A stretch of DNA of 64,000 nt, from positions 1-64,000 of the forward strand of contig CAYJDW010000001.1 in NCBI GenBank assembly GCA_964368985.1, written 5' to 3'. This document shows, in pieces, positions 50,806-59,171 of this stretch. Origin of the DNA: G023898405 sp964368985 (lineage in GTDB: Bacteria > Myxococcota > UBA727 > JABDBI01). Each line of letters starts with the position of its first letter. Positions within the stretch are counted from its first letter, which is position 1. Position numbers and translations under genes: made by a program. A model generated the notes under the pieces. That model saw nothing but the letters and a program-made list of their open reading frames with translations, was not told the DNA's origin and searched no databases.

Positions 50806-52707
50806 TCAGCCACCCATCTCTTCTAATTCTTGCCAGCGCTCATAGAGCTTCTCTATTTCTAGCTCCACAATTTTTAGCCGCTCAATCTTTTCCTGGCTGA
50901 GCTTGGCGTCGCGAAAAACTTCGCTATTGGCAAGATCGGCGTGAAGCTTGGTTCGTTCGCTTTCTAGATTCTCAATGAGGCCGGATATTTTTTGCCATTC
51001 TTGTTCTTCTTTAAAACTTCTCTTTTTCGCCCGAGGACGTTCTCTTTCTATTTTGTGGGAAGATTTTTTACTTTCACTCCCAGATGATGAGCCTAACTCT
51101 TTTGCCTTTTGTCCTCGATAATCGCTGTAATTACCGTTGTAAACTTCAAGACGGCTTTGGGTGCCGACAGCCTCGAACGCGATAATATGATTGCAAATAT
51201 GGTCTAGGAAACTTCGATCGTGGCTCACCACGAAAACCACGCCGTCATAATCGAGCAATATTTCTTCCAACACAGCGAGACTCGATACGTCCAAATCGTT
51301 GGTAGGCTCATCGAGAAGCAAACAATTGGCTTGATGCCGAAAGAGTTTGGCAAGCATTAGGCGGTTTTGTTCTCCACCAGATAAACCTGAAACTCGGCGA
51401 TTAGCATCGCCACCAGAGAACAAATAGCGTTCTAGATAGCTGGCGATATGAATTTTTTGTTCGTCGATATGAACATAGTCACCGTGGTCTGCCAAGGTTT
51501 CTTTGAGTGTTGCATTAGGGTCGAGGATTTCTCGATGCTGGTCGAACTCAAGAACTTTAGTGTTTTTGCCAAATTTAATATGGCCGAAACTCGGTGCTAT
51601 TTTTCCTGCCAAAATGGACAAGAGCGTCGTTTTTCCGACACCGTTGGGGCCCAAAATTCCATAGCGCTGCCCGGCGCCAACTTTTAGGCTAAAATTCTTA
51701 AACAAAACTCGCTCGCCGATGGCCGCACCAACTTGATCAAGCTCCAAAATGGTATTACCCAAACGCTTTATTCGCGCGGTGGCAAGCTGAAGCTGTTTAT
51801 TTCTTTGAGATACATTATCCTTCGTGATTTGATCCATGAGTTCATAAGCCCGATCGATGCGGGCATTTTGCTTGGTAGTTCTTGCAGGCGTGCCTGCTCT
51901 GAGCCAAGCAAGCTCTCCGACCATCAAGCGTTCACGACGGTGAAGACTGCGCTGGTCAATTAATTCTCGCACTAATTTATTTTCAAGATAATTGGCGAAT
52001 GGAGGTTCGTGGCTATATATCTGACCCTTATCAAGCTCTACAATTTTCGTGGCCATCTCGTCGATAAAAGCTCGATCGTGGGAGACAAAGAGCACGGCAG
52101 AAGTGGATTTGGTAAAAGTTTCCACAAGAAATTGAATAGCTCTGATATCAAGGTGGTTGGTGGGCTCGTCGAGCAAATAAATATCGGGAGCTTGCAATAA
52201 AATTCTAGCTAAATCCACCCGGCGTTTTTCACCGCCCGACAAGGTGCCGATGGCTTGATCTTTAGCACTAATGCCGAGGCGACTAAGCACGGTGTCAACG
52301 AGATAATCCGTATCAAAACCACCCTTGTGTTCAATGAATTGCGTCAATTGATCGATTTTAGTTACCAATCGACCAGCATCTTTTATGTGAGCGGATTCCT
52401 CGCATAAAACCTGGTGTTCAGCGATAGCCGCCAAATGTTCTGCCATGCCGAGACGAACCGTCTCTAATACGGTTAAATCTTTGTCGAGGTCGGGGGTTTG
52501 CTGCAGCAGCGCAACGGTGATGCCCTTAGCCTTTTCAATTTTGCCACCATCAGGGGCCTCACCAGCCAAAAGCTTGAGCAAGCTCGACTTTCCCGCGCCA
52601 TTTTGCCCGACTAATGCGAGACGTTCTTTGGGTAACAAGGAAAGCGAAACGTCATCAAGAATAACGCGATCGCCGAAAGCTAAGTGTAGATTTGAGGCAT
52701 TAAGCAT
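50806..52707 (-). CDS. uup: ABC-F ATPase Uup
   Basis: A soluble ABC-F protein of 633 residues (E. coli Uup 635). The first domain has VGQNGAGKSS, LSGGEKRR and LLDEPTNHLD. The second has LGPNGVGKTT, LSGGEQNRL and LLLDEPTNDLD, with both catalytic Glu intact. After the second domain a basic linker and a C-terminal coiled coil (LIENLESERTKLHADL, KIVELEIEKLYERWQELEE) are diagnostic for Uup and bind DNA or rRNA. It acts on ribosomes and in suppression of transposon excision. AAGGGG precedes the ATG. Confidence 0.94.
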   Translation of the reverse strand: MLNASNLHLAFGDRVILDDVSLSLLPKERLALVGQNGAGKSSLLKLLAGEAPDGGKIEKAKGITVALLQQTPDLDKDLTVLETVRLGMAEHLAAIAEHQVLCEESAHIKDAGRLVTKIDQLTQFIEHKGGFDTDYLVDTVLSRLGISAKDQAIGTLSGGEKRRVDLARILLQAPDIYLLDEPTNHLDIRAIQFLVETFTKSTSAVLFVSHDRAFIDEMATKIVELDKGQIYSHEPPFANYLENKLVRELIDQRSLHRRERLMVGELAWLRAGTPARTTKQNARIDRAYELMDQITKDNVSQRNKQLQLATARIKRLGNTILELDQVGAAIGERVLFKNFSLKVGAGQRYGILGPNGVGKTTLLSILAGKIAPSFGHIKFGKNTKVLEFDQHREILDPNATLKETLADHGDYVHIDEQKIHIASYLERYLFSGGDANRRVSGLSGGEQNRLMLAKLFRHQANCLLLDEPTNDLDVSSLAVLEEILLDYDGVVFVVSHDRSFLDHICNHIIAFEAVGTQSRLEVYNGNYSDYRGQKAKELGSSSGSESKKSSHKIERERPRAKKRSFKEEQEWQKISGLIENLESERTKLHADLANSEVFRDAKLSQEKIERLKIVELEIEKLYERWQELEEMGG

Positions 52708-52759
52708 GCCCCTTTATGTCGAAAGCGGGTGAATGACGCAATGGAGGGCCAGAATTCGT

Positions 52760-52825
52760 CATTGCGAGCGTAGCGCGGCAATTGAATTGGCACTTTGCCT
52801 GGATTGCCGCGCTACGCTCGCAATG
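52760..52825. repeat. Interspersed inverted repeat (CATTGCGAGC...GGCAAT family)
   Basis: Two 23-bp arms (52760-52782 and 52803-52825) are perfectly complementary around a 20-base loop. The element lies between uup and the next gene. It is one of at least five related elements in the window. Confidence 0.9.
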
Positions 52826-52852
52826 GCAGTAGGTTTTTATACAAAGAGGATT

Positions 52853-53467
52853 CTAGCGTTTGTTGCCATCTTCGCCAGCACCATCATCTTCATCATCCTC
52901 GCCGCCAACCCGAACCATCATTTCTTCCCAAGCCATGATGAGACCAGGAGCGCCAGCTACATCTGGGCTTGAAAGCGATCCAACGCGAAAAATTTTCTTT
53001 TCCCAAGTTGCAAAAGTGACCGTTTCTTCAAAAAGTCGATCGCCTAAATTAGCGCTAATATGACATTGGACGCTTTGGCAATAACCATGTCCTTCATGGG
53101 AAATATCCCCCAAAGCTGTGTGTTCAGTGAGCGCAACCGTGAAAAAACCATTATCGGAGAAATCAAAACTTAGACTAAAAGCTCCAACGCCATATTCTCG
53201 CACATAATCAACCTTCCAAGTATTCCAGTTCACCGTAGCGAGACTGGAATAGGTGCCGCTTTGGTCGCTGGCGGTAATATAATGTCCGAGCCCTAGGTAT
53301 TGGCCGGTAGGAAAATCGGTGATTGGTGTGTAATCCTTGGGCCCCGGAATTTTTTTCGAAGAATTTACCAGAAATGATTCTACGGGTGAATATCTGTTAA
53401 CACCCGCATCCTTCGCTAAAAGTGAGCCGGCTAGTAAAAAAATTGCACAAAATAATACTCTTTTCAT
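52853..53467 (-). CDS. Exported protein with acidic tail, unknown
   Basis: A 204-residue protein with a signal peptide (RVLFCAIFLLAGSLLA). The mature part is beta-rich with a lipocalin-like feel (PTGQYLGLGHYITASDQSG, VNWNTWKVDYVREYG, FFTVALTEHTALG), two Cys five residues apart (YCQSVQCH) and a strongly acidic C-terminus (GGEDDEDDGAGEDG). No family can be named. A G-rich ribosome site lies just before the ATG at 53467. Confidence 0.6.
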   Translation of the reverse strand: MKRVLFCAIFLLAGSLLAKDAGVNRYSPVESFLVNSSKKIPGPKDYTPITDFPTGQYLGLGHYITASDQSGTYSSLATVNWNTWKVDYVREYGVGAFSLSFDFSDNGFFTVALTEHTALGDISHEGHGYCQSVQCHISANLGDRLFEETVTFATWEKKIFRVGSLSSPDVAGAPGLIMAWEEMMVRVGGEDDEDDGAGEDGNKR

Positions 53468-53586
53468 GATCCCCCCCGGAAACATGCGGTGATGCTTTTA
53501 ATTGGTAACTTGATTGGGGAATTAATTGCAAGGGAAGCTGGGGAGTCATTATGTCGAGGTAACTCTAAACGCACGCACCTTTTCCT

Positions 53587-53665
53587 TGGATTGCCGCGCT
53601 CCGCTCGCAATGACGAGTGGTGTGCGAGAAATTCGTCGTCATTGCGAGCGAAGCGCGGCAATCCA
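53587..53665. repeat. Interspersed inverted repeat pair
   Basis: Arms of 29 bp (about 53587-53615 and 53637-53665) of the same family as at 52760, with one mismatch, lie just downstream of dnaE. Confidence 0.85.
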
Positions 53666-53682
53666 TGCCTTCGTGTCGACGC

Positions 53683-56600
53683 TTAAATTCGCGCCACCTT
53701 CAGATGAGGGATACTTTGCTCCAGCAAGGCCATCAAATGATCGCTGGGATTCACGAGGATCTTTCTCGATAAACTCATTTCCAAATCGATATATTGATTC
53801 AGACTAAAGCGCATCCGGACGGTTTTTTCTCCAGGATGTTCGCTGAAGAGTTTTTGCATATGCATGAGAACTTTTTCATCTACTTTGGCGTCACGCAGAT
53901 CGATGCTTAAATAAGCGCTACGGCTGATTTGCGCATCTGCAAGTAAACGCACTTCGGTGAGGCGCATTTTAGGTTTTTGTTGCTGTCCTTCGTCGTCCAT
54001 ATCGTCGATCAAGGCGCGACCGGTGATGATGAGCGGCTCTTTGGTTTTTAATAAACTTTCAGCTTGCTCATAAGCGCCGCTAAAACATAAAAGTTCGGCT
54101 TGCCCAAAACTATCTTCTAGCACCACTACCGCCCAGCGCCCTTTGCCACTTTTTAAGGGCCGTTCTTTGAGCATACTCACTACGCCGACAATGCTCACTT
54201 CTTCCAAATGGCGAGAGCTCGCTAGCTGCACGGTGGGGATGGCGCCCAGGGCTTTGGCATCTTTTTCATAAGGATCGAGCGGATGGCCTGATAGATAAAA
54301 ACCCACCGCTTCTTTTTCCATTAATAATCGATCTTTTTGCAGGTATTCACCAACTTCAGGATATTCTTCAAGACTATCTTCTTCAGTGTTGGTAGAAAAC
54401 ATATCAAACATACTTGTTTGACCGCGATTATTGTCCTTTTGAATGCGTTGAGCTTGAGCGATAGCTTTATCGATCGAATGCATGAGCTGTTTTCGAGGGC
54501 GCGAAAAGCAATCAAAGGCACCCGACTTAATCAAAGCTTCCAATACTTTTTTATTTACTTTGGATTGGGCCACATTTTGGCAAAATTGATAAAGACTTTG
54601 GGCAAAACCTTTTTCTCGTCTGGTCTCGATGATGGCCTCGAGAGCCGCATCGCCCAAGCCCTTGACCGCGCCTAAGCCGAAACGAATTTTCCCGTAGGAA
54701 GTCTGTTTGGCGTTTGAGCTTGATTCATAGTCCACCGTAAAATCGCGCTCGGAAATATTGATATCGGGCGGCAGAACTTTGATGCCTTGAGAGCGCGCTT
54801 CTCGGATATATTTCACCACATCATCGGTGGAACCGCTCGAGGTAGTAAGCAAAGCCGCCATGAATTCCACGGGATAAAAGCGTTTCAAATAAGCGGTTTG
54901 GTAGGTAATGAGCGCATAGGCGGCGGAGTGACTTTTGTTAAAGCCATAGCCTGCAAATTTTTCAATAGTATCGAAAACTTGACCGGCATTTTCTCGACTT
55001 ACGCCATTTTTTTCAGCGCCGGCAATGAAACCTGCACGCTGTTTTTCCATCTCTTCAAATTTTTTCTTTCCCATGGCGCGACGCAAAATGTCGGCGGAGC
55101 CCAAGGTGTAGCCAGCCAGAACCTGGGCAGCTTGCAAAACCTGTTCCTGGTAAACAATGGTGCCATAAGTAGGCTTCAGCACGGGTTCCAAAAGCGGATG
55201 GGGATAAATCACCGCTTTACGGCCATGCTTACGCTCAATAAAATCGTCCACCATGCCCGATTGCATGGGGCCAGGGCGATAGAGGGCGCCGGCAGCGATT
55301 ACGTCTTCAAAACAATCGGGTTTTAGGCGCCGGCACATGTCCTGAAAACCGCCGGATTCAATTTGAAATACGCCTAAAGTGTCGCCAGAAGCGATCAGAT
55401 CAAAAACTTCTTTGCGATCGGGGGCTAAAAGTTCAATGGTTAAATGCCGAATTTTGTCATCGCTACGCGCCGCGTGAGGATGGAGCGCGCGCTTTTTTTC
55501 TCGAGCATCGAGATCAAGCTTATTTTCTTCGTCGATGCGCCGGTTCACCATTTTCTCGGCGTGAGCGATAACATCGAGGGTTTTTAGACCCAAAAAGTCG
55601 AACTTGACGAGGCCGGCATCTTCGACTTTGTCCTTGTCGAATTGCGTGATGAGTTCGCCGTTGGCCCCAGAAAAAACTGGTACATATTCCACCAGATCTT
55701 TTTCGCCGATAACAATGCCGCCGGCATGCATGCCGGCTTGTCGATAAAGACCTTCCAAAACCCGAGCATTTTCGAGCACTCGAGCATAAAGCGGATCGCT
55801 TTTAGCTTTTTCCTTAAGTTTGGGCGCATATTCGAGGGCTTGTTTAAGATCGGGCTTTTTGCCGTCGATCAAGAGAGGCATCGGTTTTGTGAGTTCATTA
55901 ATTTCAGCGAAGGGAATGCCCAAAGTTCGCGCTACATCTTTGACAGCGCTTTTAGGATTGAGCGCCGAATAGGTAGCGATTTGCCCCACGCGATCGCGGC
56001 CATAACGGTCCGCCACGTATTGAATCACCTCGCCACGGCGTTCTTGCATGAAATCGATATCAAAATCGGGCATGGATACCCGTTCTGGATTTAAAAAGCG
56101 CTCAAAGAGCAAGTTATAAGGAATCGGATCAATATCGGTGATACGTAAAACATAGGCCACCAGCGAGCCTGCGCCCGACCCACGACCTGGGCCCACTTTG
56201 ATTTCATGATCTTTAGCCCAGTTGATAAAGTCCTGAACGATCAAAAAATAACCCGAAAAACCCATCCGAATAATAACGCCAAGCTCTTGTTCAAGACGTG
56301 CCCGATAATGATCAATGTCGACGGAATAGGGCATTTCTTTGATGCGACGTAAGAGGCCTTGATTGCTCAGATGGCGCAAATAATCTTCTTCGTCGCGATA
56401 GCTATCCGGGCAAGGAAATTGCGGTAAATAGGTTTTTCCCAGCTCGATTTCTACCTTGCAGCGCTGTCCAATTTCGCAGGCATTGGCAAAAGCATCGAGA
56501 TAATCACCCTTCAATAAATCATACATCTCGTCGTGAGAACGGATATAGAAGGCATCGGTTTCGTGTTTATGAAGGGTTGGATCGTCCCATGCTTTTTGCT

Positions 56601-57270
56601 GACGAATGGCCATTAAAATATTTTGGGCGTCGTGTTGGTCGCGGGTGACGTAGTGGCAATCATTGGTGGCGAGGGTGCGCAGGCCCTCTTCTTTGGCAAA
56701 TTGTGCAAGCTGAGCATTGACGCGTTCTTGCAGGGGAATGCCATTTGGTTGCACTTCGAGAAAAAAATGCTCGGGGCCAAAAATATGTTTGAAGTCTCGT
56801 ATGGCCTTGCGGGATCCATCGAGGTCATTTTGGGCGCATTTTTTAGAAACTTCGCCGCCTAAGCATGCGGTGGAGGCGATCAAACCTTCGCGATGTTTAT
56901 AAAGTAGCTTTTTGTCGATTCGAGGGAAAAAATATTTTCCGTTGATAAATGCTTCTGAACTCAGCTTTCTTAAATTGCGATACCCAATGTCGTTTTCAGC
57001 CAACAAAACCAAGTGAAAATTCTCACGGACTTTATCGGTATAATCAGCCGTTCCCGTGACATAAGCTTCCATGCCCATGATGGGTTTTATACCGGCGCTT
57101 TTAGCCTGTTTATAAAAATCCAAAGCACCAAACATATTGCCGTGGTCGGTAACTGCCACCTGCTTCATACCAAGTTCACCGACGCGACTTATTAAATCCT
57201 TGATGCGGATGGCGCCATCCAGAAAGGAATATTGGGTATGTAGATGCAGATGGGTAAAATCTTTACTCAT
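53683..57270 (-). CDS. dnaE: DNA polymerase III subunit alpha
   Basis: The replicative polymerase catalytic subunit, 1195 residues (E. coli 1160). The PHP domain opens with FTHLHLHTQYSFLDGAI. The palm has VGPGRGSGAGSLVAY and the catalytic Asp pair in MPDFDIDFMQERRGEVIQYV. FNKSHSAAYALITYQTAYLK is in the fingers/helix-hairpin-helix part, and the OB fold is near SIVGVVSMLKERPLKSGKGR. The start MSKDFTHLHLH is the family N-terminus; an upstream in-frame ATG adds nine residues. Single DnaE type, no PolC features. Confidence 0.97.
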   Translation of the reverse strand: MSKDFTHLHLHTQYSFLDGAIRIKDLISRVGELGMKQVAVTDHGNMFGALDFYKQAKSAGIKPIMGMEAYVTGTADYTDKVRENFHLVLLAENDIGYRNLRKLSSEAFINGKYFFPRIDKKLLYKHREGLIASTACLGGEVSKKCAQNDLDGSRKAIRDFKHIFGPEHFFLEVQPNGIPLQERVNAQLAQFAKEEGLRTLATNDCHYVTRDQHDAQNILMAIRQQKAWDDPTLHKHETDAFYIRSHDEMYDLLKGDYLDAFANACEIGQRCKVEIELGKTYLPQFPCPDSYRDEEDYLRHLSNQGLLRRIKEMPYSVDIDHYRARLEQELGVIIRMGFSGYFLIVQDFINWAKDHEIKVGPGRGSGAGSLVAYVLRITDIDPIPYNLLFERFLNPERVSMPDFDIDFMQERRGEVIQYVADRYGRDRVGQIATYSALNPKSAVKDVARTLGIPFAEINELTKPMPLLIDGKKPDLKQALEYAPKLKEKAKSDPLYARVLENARVLEGLYRQAGMHAGGIVIGEKDLVEYVPVFSGANGELITQFDKDKVEDAGLVKFDFLGLKTLDVIAHAEKMVNRRIDEENKLDLDAREKKRALHPHAARSDDKIRHLTIELLAPDRKEVFDLIASGDTLGVFQIESGGFQDMCRRLKPDCFEDVIAAGALYRPGPMQSGMVDDFIERKHGRKAVIYPHPLLEPVLKPTYGTIVYQEQVLQAAQVLAGYTLGSADILRRAMGKKKFEEMEKQRAGFIAGAEKNGVSRENAGQVFDTIEKFAGYGFNKSHSAAYALITYQTAYLKRFYPVEFMAALLTTSSGSTDDVVKYIREARSQGIKVLPPDINISERDFTVDYESSSNAKQTSYGKIRFGLGAVKGLGDAALEAIIETRREKGFAQSLYQFCQNVAQSKVNKKVLEALIKSGAFDCFSRPRKQLMHSIDKAIAQAQRIQKDNNRGQTSMFDMFSTNTEEDSLEEYPEVGEYLQKDRLLMEKEAVGFYLSGHPLDPYEKDAKALGAIPTVQLASSRHLEEVSIVGVVSMLKERPLKSGKGRWAVVVLEDSFGQAELLCFSGAYEQAESLLKTKEPLIITGRALIDDMDDEGQQQKPKMRLTEVRLLADAQISRSAYLSIDLRDAKVDEKVLMHMQKLFSEHPGEKTVRMRFSLNQYIDLEMSLSRKILVNPSDHLMALLEQSIPHLKVARI

Positions 57271-57341
57271 GGGTCCCGGGCCTAATTTAAAAACCAATAA
57301 AAGGATTAGCGCGAAAAGGCTTAAACTTGAATCGAGTCAGC

Positions 57342-58163
57342 TTATTTTTGGCATTTTGGACAATAAAAAGTCGAGCGACCGCCTTGTTTGATCCGTTGTA
57401 TGAGTGTCTGGCAGGCGAAACAATTTTCACCATCTCTTTGAAATACTTGCAAAAACTCAAGATTATCGCCTTTTTTTCCGGATCCATCGACGTAATTAGA
57501 AAAGGTGGTCCCGCTATTTTTAAAGGCCAAGTTTAAAACTTCGACGATGGCTATAACCAGTTTTTTATAGGTATTTGTGCTGATCTCTTGGCCGCTCTTG
57601 CTAGGATCAATACCCGCTAAAAAAAGCGCTTCTGACGCATAAATATTGCCTACACCTGCGACGATTGATTGGTCTAGCAATATTTCTTTAATCGCTCGAG
57701 AGGATTTTTTCATTGTATGAATTAAAGGCAGATGATCTTTAATGGTCATATGAAATGGATCAGGCCCTAAGCGGTTAATAATGGTTTTTTTACTGTGTTC
57801 ATCGCAGGCATCGATCAAACCAAAGCGCCGAGGATCTACGTAGCGAATTTCTTGACTACTATGTTTAAGAGGCCAGCGAAGGTGGGTGTGCTTCATCAAA
57901 GGCGCGTCAATATCTTCAACTTTGAGTTGCCCCGTCATGCCAAGTTGGGCAACGATAGCAGTTTTTTGGTTGGCGCTGATAAATAATATTTTGCCATAGC
58001 AAGAAACCTCGTCGATTTTACTATTCTCAAGGCGCTTTAATGCCCCATAATCGGCAACTTTCCGTAAGCGGGCAGGGCTATGCCATAAAGAGCCAAGCTC
58101 TTTTCCCACTAAACTTTGACCGAGGGTTTTTGCCACGGTTTTTACTTCAGGTCCTTCAGGCAT
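57342..58163 (-). CDS. mutM: Formamidopyrimidine-DNA glycosylase
   Basis: A base-excision repair enzyme removing 8-oxoguanine and FapyG, 273 residues. The N-terminus begins with catalytic Pro2-Glu3 (MPEGPEVKTVAKTL), followed by the LGMTGQLKV strand, DPRRFGLID, the helix-two-turns-helix DQSIVAGVGNIYASEALF and a zinc finger (CFACQTLIQRIKQGGRSTFY CPKC). GPEV rather than LPEV also recalls Nei, but the rest is Fpg-like. The ATG at 58163 leaves 19 bases after the upstream EamA gene's stop, so the two are likely co-transcribed. Confidence 0.93.
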   Translation of the reverse strand: MPEGPEVKTVAKTLGQSLVGKELGSLWHSPARLRKVADYGALKRLENSKIDEVSCYGKILFISANQKTAIVAQLGMTGQLKVEDIDAPLMKHTHLRWPLKHSSQEIRYVDPRRFGLIDACDEHSKKTIINRLGPDPFHMTIKDHLPLIHTMKKSSRAIKEILLDQSIVAGVGNIYASEALFLAGIDPSKSGQEISTNTYKKLVIAIVEVLNLAFKNSGTTFSNYVDGSGKKGDNLEFLQVFQRDGENCFACQTLIQRIKQGGRSTFYCPKCQK

Positions 58164-58182
58164 AGACCTGTTAATAAGCGGA

Positions 58183-59097
58183 TTAGAGGGTTGGTAAAGC
58201 GGGGTCGGTAGTGCCTCTGCGATTTTTTTGGGGGCTGACATCTTTTTTCACCAAGATGACCCCCAAAAGCGCCATGAGCCCTCCCACCAATTCGAGCGTA
58301 GAGGGCCATTCACTTAATACCAACCATGCGAAAAGGGTCGATAAAAAGGGCATCATATAGAGGTAAGCGCTCGCTTTCGCCACTAAAGTTTTAGACAAAC
58401 CATAGCTCCATAACCACTGGCCAATGGTGGAGGGAACCAGTCCCAAAAAAATCGCAGCCCAGGTAGCGCTTGCAGGTGCCTTAGCAAACTCGTCAATTAA
58501 ATTGGGCAGGAAAAAGAGCAAGGCCAGAGTGGCGAACCAGGTGGAAATCGCGCATACATGCCACGGCGAAAGTTGGCCGAGCATATATTTTTGCATAATC
58601 GATTGAATGCTGCCGCAAATGGTCGCTGTTATCACGAGCATGAGGCCCAAATTAAAATTGTGTTGGATAGGTTGACCTAGAACAATAATAGCGACGCCGA
58701 TGCAGCTAATACTGATTGCAATAATTGAATTCAAAGAGGTTCTCTCTTTGAGAAATCCCATGGCTAAAATAGTGTTGATAATCGGAGTTTGCGCCACCAA
58801 AAAACTGGCCATTCCCGGGCTAATACTTTTTTCGCCGCTGTTGAGCAAAATGCTATAAGCCGCGGTGCCCACGGTGCCAATAAATAAAAGCGACAAAACT
58901 TGCTGGCGATTTAATCGCGGCAGTTTGGCATTAAAGAACATAGGCAGTGCGAGACAAATGGAGGCCAGCCCAAAGCGAAAAAGACCTACCGATCCCGGTG
59001 AATAGCCGGTGAGACTCATTCGAATAGCCACGAATGCGCCCGACCATAAGATCACGGCACTTAAGAGGGCTAAATTTACTTTTAGCGCGTTTGACAT
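58183..59097 (-). CDS. EamA/DMT-family metabolite exporter
   Basis: A 304-residue inner-membrane exporter with ten helices in two EamA repeats. LALLSAVILWSGAFVAIRMS is the first helix with the usual Trp-Ser-Gly, FLKERTSLNSIIAISISCIG closes the first repeat, and LFAWLVLSEWPSTLELVGGL with the conserved Glu closes the second. Substrates of the family include amino acids and metabolites. None is indicated here. Confidence 0.88.
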   Translation of the reverse strand: MSNALKVNLALLSAVILWSGAFVAIRMSLTGYSPGSVGLFRFGLASICLALPMFFNAKLPRLNRQQVLSLLFIGTVGTAAYSILLNSGEKSISPGMASFLVAQTPIINTILAMGFLKERTSLNSIIAISISCIGVAIIVLGQPIQHNFNLGLMLVITATICGSIQSIMQKYMLGQLSPWHVCAISTWFATLALLFFLPNLIDEFAKAPASATWAAIFLGLVPSTIGQWLWSYGLSKTLVAKASAYLYMMPFLSTLFAWLVLSEWPSTLELVGGLMALLGVILVKKDVSPQKNRRGTTDPALPTL

Positions 59098-59171
59098 AGC
59101 TAAAAGATAATTATCCCTCAGATAGGGGCTTTGGCGCGATTCTTAGCTTTGTTTAATTATCTTCAGGTCCT